DNA of 64,000 nucleotides from Halobacillus shinanisalinarum (GCF_022919835.1 NZ_CP095074.1:4566001-4630000), one strand, 5' to 3'. Counted from the first letter of the stretch, positions 49,009 through 58,959 are shown. Notes: generated from the sequence alone by a model not told the origin. Made by a program: numbers and translations.

Positions 49009-49242
49009 ATGGCAGATACATTTGATCGTGTAAAACAAATCATTGTCGATCGTCTCGATGCAGACGAATCTAAAGTAACAATGGAAGCTTCCTTCAAAGA
49101 AGATCTAGAAGCAGACTCACTTGATGTTGTAGAATTAGTAATGGAGCTTGAAGATGAGTTTGATATGGAAATTTCTGATGAAGAAGCTGAAAAAATCAAT
49201 TCTGTTGGCGACGCTGTTAACTACATAAACAGTGTATCGTAA
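49009..49242 (+). CDS. acpP: Acyl carrier protein
   Basis: Carries growing acyl chains on 4'-phosphopantetheine. The attachment Ser is in [19 protein letters not shown] near residue 37. 77 residues, strongly acidic. GGGAGGTGA precedes the ATG. Followed by a terminator. Confidence 0.97.
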   Translation: MADTFDRVKQIIVDRLDADESKVTMEASFKEDLEADSLDVVELVMELEDEFDMEISDEEAEKINSVGDAVNYINSVS

Positions 49243-49252
49243 TCATTGAATA

Positions 49253-49278
49253 GCTGCCTGTTCTTCAGGCAGCCTTTC
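49253..49278 (+). terminator. Intrinsic terminator after acpP
   Basis: Stem GCTGCCTG / CAGGCAGC, five-base loop, then a short T tract; rnc begins about 40 bp later. Confidence 0.7.
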
Positions 49279-49316
49279 CTATATTTATCATTCTACAACA
49301 AAGGACAAGGTGATTT

Positions 49317-50006
49317 ATGGAGGATTTTTCCAGTTTCCAAGACAAAATTCATGTGCAATTTCAAAATGTGTCGTTGCTGGAACAAGCTTTTACCCATTCA
49401 TCCTATGTGAATGAGCATCGTAAAACGGACCGAGAAGATAATGAACGTCTTGAATTTTTAGGGGATGCTGTATTAGAACTGGGTGTTTCTCAATATTTAT
49501 ACCGGGAGTTTCCAGAAATGGCTGAAGGTGAATTAACTAAACTGAGGGCATCCATCGTTTGTGAAATTTCTTTAGTTAATTTTGCGAACGACTTAAATTT
49601 TCAAGATTTAATTTTGCTCGGTAAAGGAGAAGAAATGACAGGCGGGCGTAACCGTCCAGCATTATTAGCAGACGTCTTTGAAGCGTTTATCGGGGCTTTG
49701 TATCTAGATAAAGGCTTTGATCAAGTCGTCCTTTTCCTTGAAAAATACGTTTATCCAAAGATCAAAAATGGTGCTTTTTCTCATGCGATGGATTATAAGA
49801 GTCAGCTTCAGGAATTTATTCAGCGAGATCGCAGCAGCAGGATTGAATATGAAATCGTTGAAGAAAGAGGTCCAGCCCATAGCCGAGAATTCATTGCTCA
49901 CGTACGTGTGCAGGGCGAAAATGCGGGCATTGGTATCGGACGTACGAAGAAAGAAGCGGAACAGAAAGCAGCCAGGCAGGCTCTTATGAATCAGGGGGCG
50001 ATGTGA
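49317..50006 (+). CDS. rnc: Ribonuclease III
   Basis: Double-strand RNA endonuclease for rRNA processing. The catalytic motif [20 protein letters not shown] lies near 42, [19 protein letters not shown] near 118, and the C-terminal dsRNA-binding domain runs from about 158 ([12 protein letters not shown]) to [16 protein letters not shown]. 229 residues. In B. subtilis smc follows directly; here 1.5 kb of other DNA intervenes. Confidence 0.96.
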   Translation: MEDFSSFQDKIHVQFQNVSLLEQAFTHSSYVNEHRKTDREDNERLEFLGDAVLELGVSQYLYREFPEMAEGELTKLRASIVCEISLVNFANDLNFQDLILLGKGEEMTGGRNRPALLADVFEAFIGALYLDKGFDQVVLFLEKYVYPKIKNGAFSHAMDYKSQLQEFIQRDRSSRIEYEIVEERGPAHSREFIAHVRVQGENAGIGIGRTKKEAEQKAARQALMNQGAM

Positions 50007-50010
50007 AAAA

Positions 50011-50049
50011 AGGCGGCCAGATGAACATTCATCTGTACCGTCTTTTTTG
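50011..50049 (+). terminator. Probable terminator after rnc
   Basis: Nested stems: AGATG / CATCT inside AGGCGG / CCGTCT, followed by TTTTTT. Confidence 0.6.
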
Positions 50050-50114
50050 CTTTCTACCGTGAAATCGTCTTAATGGATAGAGGATTTAGTTAAGCTCCAA
50101 GTATTGAAATAAGC

Positions 50115-50330
50115 ATGAGACACTCTTTAACTCCTCAGGATGAAGAGAAAGCATCCAAGATTTTGGTAGAATATATTGAGTTTGTAAGTGAAATGGTAGA
50201 AGGTGAAAATTTGAGAAGGCATACAAAACAATTGGTGGATATTGGCGTATTCTGCAAAATTCTTTTATTACAACAAAAGATCAAGATGAAAGCACTGATG
50301 AGGTTCTGGTAAGAATTGATGAATAGAATC
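50115..50330 (+). pseudogene. Fragment of an unrecognised gene
   Basis: A frame from ATG 50115 begins MRHSLTPQDEEKASKILVEY. Changing frame near 50225 continues as TIGGYWRILQNSFITTKDQD to a stop at 50328, so about 70 residues may once have formed one protein. No ribosome binding site is evident and I do not recognise the family. The DNA to 50616 shows nothing else. Confidence 0.25.
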
Positions 50331-50616
50331 AGAGAGCGGGGATGTAGATGAATTTGATTTATGATTCATTAATCCTAAAAAAGTGGAAACATTACTTGAA
50401 TCCATCCTAGCACCTTTTACTAGCAATTAAATACTTAACCCTGCCTCTCATCTCGACAACTGAGTCGTACCACTCAAGTACGTTTTGCCCGAACGCAAGA
50501 CTGTTTGTGGGTGCGTATACAAAGAATGATAGGCTTATCTATTTAAATTTCTAAAAGGTACAACTTTCATCTATTAAAGGTGCCGATTATAGCGATTGTA
50601 GGCGCCGTTTAACCAT

Positions 50617-50655
50617 AAAAAAAGACACCCATTCAAAAAAGTGGATGTGTCTTTC
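50617..50655 (-). terminator. Intrinsic terminator of the DUF1128 gene
   Basis: On the minus strand AAAGACACATCCAC pairs with GGGTGTCTTT around a short loop, followed by TTTTT. About 50 bp beyond the gene's stop codon. Confidence 0.75.
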
Positions 50656-50704
50656 TTAATCTAGATACCTATCTATGGGAAAGAACTGAAACGCCCTCTC
50701 CACT

Positions 50705-50926
50705 CTACTTACGGTAGTTACCTAGTTCTGTCACAAAGGCTTGGGTTTCAGAAACACTCAACTGACCTTTCATTTCGATAATATCGTGCAGTGATTTAAT
50801 TTCCTCGTACTTGTTTAGGTCATAGTCCTCTGGATCCATGAGCGAGCGGTTGACAACTTGCAGGCGCTCAGCCATGTCATTAATAATGGTATTTAAATTC
50901 TCTTGAGTGGGTTCTTGTAAACTCAC
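50705..50926 (-). CDS. DUF1128 family protein (YfkK-like)
   Basis: Small conserved Bacilli protein of unknown function. The 73 residues include NLNTIINDMAERLQVVNRSL, the strongly conserved DPEDYDLNKYEEIKSLHDII and KGQLSVSETQAFVTELG. I start at the GTG complementary to 50924-50926, seven bases after AAGGAGG; the upstream in-frame ATG contains that site and so is unlikely. Single gene with its own terminator, inserted between rnc and smc. Confidence 0.85.
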   Translation of the reverse strand: MSLQEPTQENLNTIINDMAERLQVVNRSLMDPEDYDLNKYEEIKSLHDIIEMKGQLSVSETQAFVTELGNYRK

Positions 50927-50947
50927 GATCAAAGCCTCCTTAAGCAT

Positions 50948-51105
50948 CTCTATAATCTATTATATATTATCATAAATTAAATTCTTCCTTTTTAAAACCC
51001 TCTTTCTCATTTCTTCAGAACAAAAGTGCGAGATGCCCCGGTTGTATTTGGCAGCATGTATAGTTTTTTATTATGATGAAGCTTAACCGTTTTTCTTTTG
51101 GACAC
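50948..51105. other. Upstream region of the DUF1128 gene
   Basis: A/T-rich; probably holds the promoter of the minus-strand gene, but I could not fix one. No gene visible. Confidence 0.3.
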
Positions 51106-51268
51106 TGAGTCCCCTTGGGCGGCCGTTCATCTTCATAAGGGGGCGGGGAAAAGGCGAGACTCCTGTGGGAACACCGGACTTGACGAGACCCCGCAGCGTA
51201 GCGAGGAGGCTCGGCGTTCGCCCACGGAAAACGAGTCGTTTTCCTCGCCACCTTTCTCTTTTTTTATA
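51106..51268. repeat. Dispersed GC-rich intergenic repeat
   Basis: Contains GCGAGACTCCTGTGGGAACA and later GACGAGACCCCGCAG, GCTCGGCGTTCGCCCACGG and CGAGTCGTTTTCCTCGCCAC, with several internal inverted pairs (for example CTCCTGTGGG / CCCGCAG...GAGG). An inverted partial copy lies at 17811-17868. This looks like a known class of Bacillaceae intergenic repeats. 51269-51484 leads to smc with no further element. Confidence 0.65.
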
Positions 51269-51484
51269 ACGGAATACGATGCGATTCACTAATCTTGCGT
51301 GTCTTGTGCTGCGTACTGAATGAAACTCTTCTTGTAAGTTTTCACACACGCAAATATTTTTATAATTTCCTATGCCAGAACAAAAACACTGCACACCTCA
51401 AGTATCCTACCGCTCAGTCATAGTTTATGATAAAATAAGTAAGTTGAAATCAAGTATTTTTGTTAATAAAACAGGAGGATGTAT

Positions 51485-54400
51485 ATGTTCCTCAAACGTC
51501 TAGATACGGTAGGATTTAAATCATTTGCAGAACGAGTAACGGTCGACTTTGTTTCCGGAGTGACGTCCGTAGTGGGTCCGAATGGCAGTGGGAAAAGTAA
51601 CATTACCGATGCGATCCGCTGGGTCCTCGGGGAACAGTCTGCCCGGTCACTGCGTGGAGCAAAAATGGAGGATATTATTTTTGCAGGAAGTGATACGAGA
51701 AAAGCGTTAAATATGGCTGAGGTTACGTTAACGTTAAATAATGAGGCTCATACGTTACCTCTTGACTACCAGGAAGTAAGTGTAACGAGAAGGGTGTATC
51801 GCTCAGGGGATAGTGAATTTTATATAAATAATCAAACTTGCCGTTTAAAAGATATTATTGATTTGTTCATGGATTCAGGTTTAGGCCGGGAAGCTTTCTC
51901 GATTATAAGTCAAGGGAAGGTTGAAGAGATTCTAAGCTCAAAGGCGGAAGAGCGACGATCGATTTTTGAAGAGGCTGCAGGTGTACTTAAATATAAACAA
52001 CGTAAGAAAAAAGCCGAACATAAGCTATTCGAAACACAAGAAAATTTAAACCGTGTTGAGGATATTATTCATGAAATTGATGGACAGCTTGAACCACTAA
52101 GGGAGCAGGCGTCTGTTGCTAAAGATTATTTAGAGAAAAAGGCAGAGCTTAAACAAGTGGAGATTTCGTTACTTGTGACTCAAATTGAGAATCTTCATGC
52201 AGACTGGAAAGGTCTTCTAACACAATTAGATGAAGTGAAACAGCAGGAAGAGGAATTAAAGGGAACCATCCGAGAGAACGAGTCATCAATTGCGAAAAAA
52301 CGTAAGGATATGGAAGCACTTGAGGAATCGATTGAAGACTTACAGGAAACGTTGTTAGTCCTGACCCAGGATTTAGAGAATTTAGAAGGTAAAAAAGAGT
52401 TAATGAAGGAACGCCACAAGCATTATTCTGAGAATAAAACCAAATTAGAAACAGAGCATAAGGATTTGACTTCTAAGCTTGATACTTTAAAACAAACAGC
52501 AAAAGAAGAAGCGGATAAACTAAAAGCTGATGTGCAACAACGTAAGCAAACGAAAGATTCACTTAAACGAACGAAAGATGTACTCAACGATGGCGTTCAT
52601 GATATGGAGGCTGAGATCGAGGACTGTAAAAGTGATTATATTGATTTGTTAAACGACCAGGCAGCCAAACGAAATCAGAAGCAAACCTTGGATCAACAGC
52701 TTGTTCAGCTGGATAACAAAAAAGGAGTACAGCAAGGGAAGTTTAAAGAACTGTTGGATGATAGAAGCTCTATGGCTGCTTCATTGCAGGAACGGACGAG
52801 CAAACTTCAAGAACTTACACAAAAGCGTGAAGATAGAGATCAGCAACTTGAAAGGCTTACAAATCAAATAAAACAGGATGATCAATCCTATCAGGAATGG
52901 CAGCAAAAGCTTTACCAGGGTTATCAATACTTAGAAAAGCTCCGTTCGAAAAAAGAAATGCTTGAAGAAATGAAGGAAGATTTCTCAGGCTATTTTCAAG
53001 GTGTACGTGAAGTACTTAAAGCAAGGGAGAATCAGCTTGTTCATGGTGTTGAAGGTGCTATTCTTGAAGTTATTGATATCCCTGCCAAATTTATGACGGC
53101 TATCGAAACAGCCTTGGGTGCTCAAGCACAGCATGTCATCGTCCAAGATGAGAAGGCGGGCCGCCAAGCGATTCATTGGCTTAAGCAAAATAACAAAGGA
53201 AGGGCCACTTTTCTACCTTTAACATCGATTCAACCGCGTTCTGTATATGGAAAGGCGGCAAGTCAGCTGGCTGAGCAAGAAGGTTTTGTTGGGGTAGCGG
53301 CCAAGCTCATTCGATATGACGCACGCTATGAAAAAGCTATTCAACATTTGTTAGGACACATCGTGATTGCAGACAACCTAGAACAGGCGAATAGGCTTGC
53401 AAATGTGGTCAATAGAAAATACCGGATTGTTACGTTAGAAGGGGATGTCGTCAATCCAGGTGGTTCGATGTCAGGGGGAGCGCAAAAGAAATCCAATCAA
53501 TCCCTGTTTACACGTGAAAAAGAACTGCAGGAGTTATCCGAAAAGATTACTTCTTTCGATGCAAAAGCAAAAGATGTAGAACAAAAGGTCAAGCAGCTTA
53601 AAGAAAAGCTCGCTTCCGATACGGAAAAAAGAGAGCAATTAAAAGACGAAGTGTCTTCTTATCGTAATGCTGAGTATGAAGAACAATCGGCTACAAGAGA
53701 GTTACAGGTAAAGGTGGATCATTTAAATGACCAGCTACAGTTGTATGACCAAGATCAATCCCAGTTTAAAGATGATGAAAAGCAAACAAGAGAGCGGTTG
53801 AAATCACTTGAAAAAGAATTGACTTCACTAAGCAAACAGCTGCAAGATTTGCAAGAGCGAATTGACGAGTTAAGTACGGCCAAGGAACAACAACAAGAGA
53901 ATGAAGCGAATCAAAAAGAACACTATCAAAGCTTGCAAATTAAGCTTGCTGAGCAGGATTCAGCCGTTGCTAATCAAAAGGAAAAAGCAGATCGGGCAAA
54001 GGAAGATTTACGTATTGTTCAGGAGCAGTTGACTAAGAATCGTCACTCCTACCAGCAATTAGTTGAAGTGGTGGATTCGAATCAGACCGAAGAGGAATTG
54101 ATGGAAGAAATAGAAAAAACGAAAATTAGAAAAGAAGCAACCTCCGCGCTTATTCAAGAAAGACGGGAAGAGCGAAATCAATTTGCCCTCTCCGTTCAAC
54201 AGGAAGAACAAACACTTAAAGAGATTAAGCGCAGGCATCAAAATTATATTCAAGATATTCAGCAAAAAGAAGTAAAAGCTAACCGCCTCGATGTTGAGCT
54301 TGAAAACATGCTGAACTATTTACAAGAGGAATACGTAATTACATTTGAAAAAGCACGTCATGATTATAGCCGCGTAGAGGATGTGAACCAAACATCAACC

Positions 54401-55051
54401 AAGGTGAAGTTAATTAAGCGAGCGATCGAGGAACTTGGGACGGTAAATCTCGGTGCTATAGAGGAATACGATCGGATCGTTGAGCGCTATGACTTTTTAA
54501 CAGGTCAGCAAACCGATTTGCTAGAAGCCAAAGAAACCCTTTATTCAATTATTTACGAAATGGATAGTGAGATGGAACGTCGTTTTGAAGAAACCTTCAC
54601 CAAGATTCGTGCTGAATTTGGTGAAGTGTTTAAAGAACTTTTTGGTGGGGGGAAAGCAGATCTGCAATTGACAAAGCCTGATGATATGCTTGAAACAGGT
54701 GTCGATATTGTTGCCCAGCCGCCAGGGAAGAAACTTCAGAATTTGAGTCTGTTATCGGGCGGGGAGCGGGCCTTGACTGCTATTGCCCTTTTGTTCTCGA
54801 TTCTGAGAGTGCGTCCGGTTCCTTTTTGTGTCCTGGATGAAGTAGAAGCAGCTTTGGATGAAGCGAATGTGGATCGTTTTGCTAAATTCCTTAAAGAATT
54901 TAGTGAACGTACACAGTTTATCGTCATTACTCATAGAAAAGGAACGATGGAAGAGTCAGACGTGCTATACGGGGTTACGATGCAGGAATCCGGAGTATCT
55001 AAGCTCGTTTCTGTGCGATTAGAGGAAACAGCAGATTTAGTTGATATTTAG
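51485..55051 (+). CDS. smc: Chromosome segregation ATPase SMC
   Basis: Condensin ATPase that organises and separates sister chromosomes with ScpA and ScpB. The N-terminal head has GPNGSGKSNITDAIRWVLGE near 32; coiled coils flank the hinge at about 500-680 (GYFQGVREVLKAREN ... GDVVNPGGSMSGG); the C-terminal head has signature LLSGGERALTAIALLFS near 1090 and Walker B CVLDEVEAALDEANVDRF. I use the ATG at 51485, six bases after AGGAGG, matching relatives; an ATG two codons earlier is too close to the site. 1188 residues. Confidence 0.97.
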   Translation: MFLKRLDTVGFKSFAERVTVDFVSGVTSVVGPNGSGKSNITDAIRWVLGEQSARSLRGAKMEDIIFAGSDTRKALNMAEVTLTLNNEAHTLPLDYQEVSVTRRVYRSGDSEFYINNQTCRLKDIIDLFMDSGLGREAFSIISQGKVEEILSSKAEERRSIFEEAAGVLKYKQRKKKAEHKLFETQENLNRVEDIIHEIDGQLEPLREQASVAKDYLEKKAELKQVEISLLVTQIENLHADWKGLLTQLDEVKQQEEELKGTIRENESSIAKKRKDMEALEESIEDLQETLLVLTQDLENLEGKKELMKERHKHYSENKTKLETEHKDLTSKLDTLKQTAKEEADKLKADVQQRKQTKDSLKRTKDVLNDGVHDMEAEIEDCKSDYIDLLNDQAAKRNQKQTLDQQLVQLDNKKGVQQGKFKELLDDRSSMAASLQERTSKLQELTQKREDRDQQLERLTNQIKQDDQSYQEWQQKLYQGYQYLEKLRSKKEMLEEMKEDFSGYFQGVREVLKARENQLVHGVEGAILEVIDIPAKFMTAIETALGAQAQHVIVQDEKAGRQAIHWLKQNNKGRATFLPLTSIQPRSVYGKAASQLAEQEGFVGVAAKLIRYDARYEKAIQHLLGHIVIADNLEQANRLANVVNRKYRIVTLEGDVVNPGGSMSGGAQKKSNQSLFTREKELQELSEKITSFDAKAKDVEQKVKQLKEKLASDTEKREQLKDEVSSYRNAEYEEQSATRELQVKVDHLNDQLQLYDQDQSQFKDDEKQTRERLKSLEKELTSLSKQLQDLQERIDELSTAKEQQQENEANQKEHYQSLQIKLAEQDSAVANQKEKADRAKEDLRIVQEQLTKNRHSYQQLVEVVDSNQTEEELMEEIEKTKIRKEATSALIQERREERNQFALSVQQEEQTLKEIKRRHQNYIQDIQQKEVKANRLDVELENMLNYLQEEYVITFEKARHDYSRVEDVNQTSTKVKLIKRAIEELGTVNLGAIEEYDRIVERYDFLTGQQTDLLEAKETLYSIIYEMDSEMERRFEETFTKIRAEFGEVFKELFGGGKADLQLTKPDDMLETGVDIVAQPPGKKLQNLSLLSGGERALTAIALLFSILRVRPVPFCVLDEVEAALDEANVDRFAKFLKEFSERTQFIVITHRKGTMEESDVLYGVTMQESGVSKLVSVRLEETADLVDI

Positions 55052-55056
55052 AGGTA

Positions 55057-55200
55057 GTTCAAAAAATCACCAAATGATAAGCGTCGAATCTCTTCGTTGG
55101 CTTGCTTTTTCCGCTACTCACGTATCAATAAGCATACGTTCCGTTGCTCAAAGCTACGCCGCCTCGACCTTCTTGCTTCTCATTTGGCAACCTTTTGAAC
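55057..55200. repeat. 144-bp MITE-like palindromic element between smc and ftsY
   Basis: Left end GTTCAAAAAATCACCAAATG (55057-55076) and right end CATTTGGCAACCTTTTGAAC (55181-55200) are imperfect inverted repeats of about 25 bp. The interior has a palindromic portion with ACGTATCAATAAGCATACGT. No coding capacity. Related ends at 17930, 22217, 35112, 39785, 62601 and 63146. Confidence 0.75.
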
Positions 55201-55225
55201 ACTCATATATAGAAAGGAAGATAGG

Positions 55226-56476
55226 ATGGGCTTTTTTAAAAAGTTAAAAGAAAAATTTGTGGAAGAACCAATGGACAAGGCCGTAGAAGAATCTATACAA
55301 AAGGAGGAAAGCAAAACCATAGAGTCTGATGATGCTGATCGAGATGAAGGATTTACCGAAAACCTTGAAGGAGAAACGGAAACAGAGAATGAGGAAGAAC
55401 TCGAATCCGTGGAAGAAACTGAAGGCATTGATGAACATCTTGAGGAGTTTGACGAAACTGAAGATGATGAGAACCAGGAAGGTCAACCTCATGATCCAGA
55501 AGAAGTCGAAGACAAGGAAGCATCGATCGCTTCCAAGTTTAAAACGGGATTGGCGAAAACTAGAAACTCTTTTACGAGTAAAATAAATGATTTAGTGGCG
55601 CGGTATCGTACGGTAGACGAGGACTTTTTCGAAGAACTAGAGGAAGTGCTTATTTCAGCGGACGTTGGTGTCAATGCTGTTATGGAAATGATTGACGAAC
55701 TGCAGATGGAAGTGAAGCGCAGAAATATTAAAGATACAAGGCAAGTGAAGGAAGTTATATCTGAGAAACTTGTCGAGCTTTACTATGGCGATGAGGATCA
55801 AGGTGAAGTAGAAGAGCTTAAAATGAATCCGGATGGCTTAACGATTTATCTTTTCGTCGGTGTGAATGGTGTAGGAAAGACAACGACGATTGGCAAGCTT
55901 GCTCACCAGTTAAAAGCAGATGGAAAAAAGGTCACATTAGCTGCAGGGGACACATTTAGAGCCGGGGCCATTGATCAATTAGATGTGTGGGGGCAGCGTG
56001 CTGGCGTAAATGTAGTTAAGCATAGTGAAGGCAGTGATCCGGCAGCTGTTATTTATGACGGCATTCAATCGGCAAAGTCAAAAAAAGCCGACGTATTAAT
56101 TTGTGATACAGCGGGCCGTTTGCAAAATAAGGTCAATCTAATGAATGAATTAGCTAAAGTTAAACGTGTTATTGAACGCGAAGTCCCAGGAGCGCCGCAT
56201 GAAGTACTGCTCGTGTTAGATGCGACCACGGGTCAAAACGCGATGAGCCAGGCAAAGACGTTTGCAGAGTCCACAGATGTATCTGGCATTGTGCTAACAA
56301 AACTTGACGGTACGGCTAAAGGTGGCATTGTTCTTGCGATCCGTAACGAATTGGATATTCCCGTTAAGCTGGTAGGTTTAGGGGAGAAAGTGAGTGACTT
56401 AGAGACATTTGATCCACACGCCTTCGTTTATGGCCTGTTTGCTGATATGATAGAAGAGGAAGATGATGAGACGTAA
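55226..56476 (+). CDS. ftsY: Signal recognition particle receptor FtsY
   Basis: Membrane-docking GTPase for SRP-bound ribosomes. Residues 1-95 are an extremely acidic A domain (Glu/Asp nearly half). The NG domain follows: helical N part from about 100, GVNGVGKTTTIGKLAHQLK near 212, AAGDTFRAGAIDQLDVW near 237, DTAGRLQNKVNLMNEL and LTKLDGTAKGG near 355. 416 residues. GAAAGGAAG precedes the ATG. The acidic domain is longer than in B. subtilis, in keeping with a salt-adapted host. Confidence 0.95.
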   Translation: MGFFKKLKEKFVEEPMDKAVEESIQKEESKTIESDDADRDEGFTENLEGETETENEEELESVEETEGIDEHLEEFDETEDDENQEGQPHDPEEVEDKEASIASKFKTGLAKTRNSFTSKINDLVARYRTVDEDFFEELEEVLISADVGVNAVMEMIDELQMEVKRRNIKDTRQVKEVISEKLVELYYGDEDQGEVEELKMNPDGLTIYLFVGVNGVGKTTTIGKLAHQLKADGKKVTLAAGDTFRAGAIDQLDVWGQRAGVNVVKHSEGSDPAAVIYDGIQSAKSKKADVLICDTAGRLQNKVNLMNELAKVKRVIEREVPGAPHEVLLVLDATTGQNAMSQAKTFAESTDVSGIVLTKLDGTAKGGIVLAIRNELDIPVKLVGLGEKVSDLETFDPHAFVYGLFADMIEEEDDET

Positions 56477-56555
56477 CTAAGCCTTGACAGTAAAGGAATG
56501 TGTCCGTTAGTATTCATATGTAAAGGTATTTCACTTAACAAGGAGTGCTTCAGAC

Positions 56556-56885
56556 GTGCTTGAAAAGACAACACGTATCAACTATTTGTTTGATTTTTAC
56601 CAATCCTTGCTAACTCCAAAGCAGCGAAACTATATGGAACTCTATTATTTAGAAGATTATTCGCTTGGTGAAATATCAGAGAACTTCAATGTATCAAGGC
56701 AAGCAGTCTATGATAATATTCGCCGAACAGAAGCGATGCTTGAGGAATACGAGGATAAGTTACATTTGTACGGAAAGTTTGATAAGCGTCAGCAATTAAT
56801 CCAGAACATGTTGGAGGCAGTCCCAGAGTCTGGTGATAAGAATCAGATCCGTGACCGTCTCAAACAACTACAAGAATTAGAATAG
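56556..56885 (+). CDS. ylxM: UPF0122 helix-turn-helix protein YlxM
   Basis: Putative DNA-binding or SRP-associated protein always found before ffh. The 109 residues are sigma-70 region 4-like: [20 protein letters not shown], then [23 protein letters not shown] start after AAGGAG. It ends 13 bp before ffh. Confidence 0.93.
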   Translation: MLEKTTRINYLFDFYQSLLTPKQRNYMELYYLEDYSLGEISENFNVSRQAVYDNIRRTEAMLEEYEDKLHLYGKFDKRQQLIQNMLEAVPESGDKNQIRDRLKQLQELE

Positions 56886-56898
56886 GAGGGTTCCTTCG

Positions 56899-58239
56899 AT
56901 GGCGTTTGAAGGTTTATCCGACCGTTTACAGCAAACCATCCAGAAAATAAAAGGAAAAGGGAAGGTTTCCGAGCAAGATGTAAAGGAAATGAGTCGTGAG
57001 GTACGGCTTGCCCTCCTTGAGGCCGATGTTAATTTCAAAGTTGTAAAAGATTTCGTTAAGCGCATTCGCGAACGAGCTGTCGGTTCAGAAGTAATGGAGA
57101 GCTTAACACCAGGGCAGCAAGTCATAAAGATTGTAAAAGAAGAACTGACCGACTTAATGGGTGGGAATGAGAGTAAAATTGCCGTTGCCAACCGGCCGCC
57201 AACTGTCATCATGATGGTGGGTCTTCAAGGTGCCGGTAAAACGACGACCACTGGAAAGCTCGCGAACCTGCTTCGCAAAAGTTATAACCGAAAACCGTTG
57301 TTAGCAGCGGCAGACGTTTACCGTCCAGCAGCCGTCCAGCAGCTTGAAACGTTAGGCCGTCAGCTTGATATGCCTGTTCATTCACAAGGGACAGAAGCTG
57401 ATCCTGTTGATATAGCAAAGCAGGCAGTAGAACAAGCGAAGGAAGAACACAATGATTATGTCATCATTGATACAGCTGGGCGTCTTCATGTCGACGGTGA
57501 TTTGATGGAGGAACTGGAGCGAATTAAAGAAGCGGTCACTCCAGATGAAGTTTTCTTAGTTGTCGATGCCATGACTGGTCAGGATGCAGTCAATGTGGCC
57601 GAAAGTTTTGATGAACAACTTGACGTAACAGGTGTGTTGTTAACGAAGCTTGATGGCGATACCCGTGGAGGTGCTGCTTTATCTATTAAAGCAGTCACAG
57701 GCAAACCGATTAAATTTGCCGGTATGGGTGAGAAACTGGACGAGCTTGAACCCTTTCACCCTGAGCGTATGGCCTCTCGTATTTTAGGAATGGGCGATAT
57801 GCTCACATTGATTGAGAAGGCACAAACGCAAGTGGATGAGAAGCAAGCTAAAGAGCTTGAATCTAAAATGCGCAATGCTTCCTTTACCTTTGAGGATTTC
57901 CTTGAGCAAATGGAACAGGTGAAAAACATGGGGCCGCTGGATGAACTCATTAATATGATTCCTGGGGCCAATAAGATGAAAGGCTTGAAGAATGCTTCCT
58001 TTGACGACAAACAAATTTCTCACGTTGAAGCCATTATTCAATCGATGACAAAAAATGAGCGTCAAGACCCTTCCCTAATGAACGCCAGCCGTAAGAAGCG
58101 GATTGCAAAAGGTTCAGGAAGGTCCGTTTCAGAAGTTAACAGACTGTTAAAACAATTCGAAGACATGAAAAAAATGATGAAGCAAATGAGTAATACAAAG
58201 GGTAAAAAAGGGAAAGGAATGAATTTTCCCTTTATGTAA
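56899..58239 (+). CDS. ffh: Signal recognition particle protein Ffh
   Basis: Binds signal peptides and 4.5S/scRNA. The GTPase has GLQGAGKTTTTGKLANLLR near 107, DTAGRLHVDGDLMEEL near 190 and LTKLDGDTRGGAALS near 248; the M domain (from about 300) has the RNA-binding SMTKNERQDPSLMNASRKKR followed by GSGRSVSEVNRLLKQF. 446 residues. TAGGAGGG precedes the ATG. Confidence 0.97.
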   Translation: MAFEGLSDRLQQTIQKIKGKGKVSEQDVKEMSREVRLALLEADVNFKVVKDFVKRIRERAVGSEVMESLTPGQQVIKIVKEELTDLMGGNESKIAVANRPPTVIMMVGLQGAGKTTTTGKLANLLRKSYNRKPLLAAADVYRPAAVQQLETLGRQLDMPVHSQGTEADPVDIAKQAVEQAKEEHNDYVIIDTAGRLHVDGDLMEELERIKEAVTPDEVFLVVDAMTGQDAVNVAESFDEQLDVTGVLLTKLDGDTRGGAALSIKAVTGKPIKFAGMGEKLDELEPFHPERMASRILGMGDMLTLIEKAQTQVDEKQAKELESKMRNASFTFEDFLEQMEQVKNMGPLDELINMIPGANKMKGLKNASFDDKQISHVEAIIQSMTKNERQDPSLMNASRKKRIAKGSGRSVSEVNRLLKQFEDMKKMMKQMSNTKGKKGKGMNFPFM

Positions 58240-58250
58240 TGCAAAAAACC

Positions 58251-58279
58251 TTTACACACAATCAATCATCTGCTAAAAT
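58251..58279 (+). promoter_or_regulatory. SigA promoter of rpsP
   Basis: -35 TTTACA (58251-58256), exact 17-bp spacer, -10 TAAAAT (58274-58279), 48 bp before the rpsP start. Confidence 0.7.
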
Positions 58280-58327
58280 CTAAACTTGTGTAAAACATTT
58301 ATTTAAGAATGATGGAGGTGCTTAAAC

Positions 58328-58600
58328 ATGGCAGTAAAAATTCGCCTAAAACGAATGGGATCTAAACGTAACCCATTTTATCGTGTAGTAGTAGCAGATT
58401 CACGTTCACCTCGTGATGGACGTTTTATTGAACAAATCGGGACATATAACCCAGTAGTTAACCCAGTAGCGGTTGACATCGATGCTGACAAAGCGATCGA
58501 CTGGATGTCCAACGGTGCTAAGCCAAGTGATACAGTTCGTAACCTATTCTCAAACGAAGGCATCATGAAGCAATTTCACGACAAGAAAAACCAAAAGTAA
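58328..58600 (+). CDS. rpsP: Ribosomal protein S16
   Basis: 30S assembly protein. The 90 residues start [20 protein letters not shown] and contain [19 protein letters not shown], standard S16. GGAGGTG precedes the ATG. khpA follows 14 bp later. Confidence 0.98.
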   Translation: MAVKIRLKRMGSKRNPFYRVVVADSRSPRDGRFIEQIGTYNPVVNPVAVDIDADKAIDWMSNGAKPSDTVRNLFSNEGIMKQFHDKKNQK

Positions 58601-58614
58601 AGTAGTGTGATATC

Positions 58615-58842
58615 ATGAAAGCCTTGATCGAAACAATCGTAACGCCGCTCGTAGATCATCCTGAAGAGATCGTTGTTGCGGTGAAGGAAGAAGACAGAAA
58701 GATTGTCTATCACTTGACCGTCCATACAGAGGATGTTGGTAAGGTTATTGGGAAGAACGGTCGAATTGCTAAAGCAATTCGTACGGTAGTATATGCGGCA
58801 GGGTCTGATTCAAACAAACGAATCTATTTGGATATCATGTAA
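58615..58842 (+). CDS. khpA: KH-domain RNA-binding protein KhpA (YlqC)
   Basis: Small KH protein that pairs with KhpB in RNA regulation of cell shape and division in Gram-positives. The GxxG loop lies in VGKVIGKNGRIAKAIRTVV near 47. 75 residues. Same operon as rpsP; a terminator follows. Confidence 0.94.
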   Translation: MKALIETIVTPLVDHPEEIVVAVKEEDRKIVYHLTVHTEDVGKVIGKNGRIAKAIRTVVYAAGSDSNKRIYLDIM

Positions 58843-58843
58843 A

Positions 58844-58876
58844 GAGGGAGAGGGGAAAAACCTTTCCCTTTTTTTC
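58844..58876 (+). terminator. Intrinsic terminator after khpA
   Basis: Stem AGGGAGAGG / CCTTTCCCT (one mismatch) with a T run of seven. Confidence 0.8.
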
Positions 58877-58959
58877 CATCTTATTTTAAGGCTCCTTTCA
58901 TAAATTCTGTTGTTCTTTTTAGAAAGCAGCCTATTTTAACAATAAGGCAGGTAAGTGTC

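Noticed and set aside
54736..54934. Minus-strand frames opposite the SMC ATPase head
   Set aside because: They are antisense shadows of a highly conserved coding segment.
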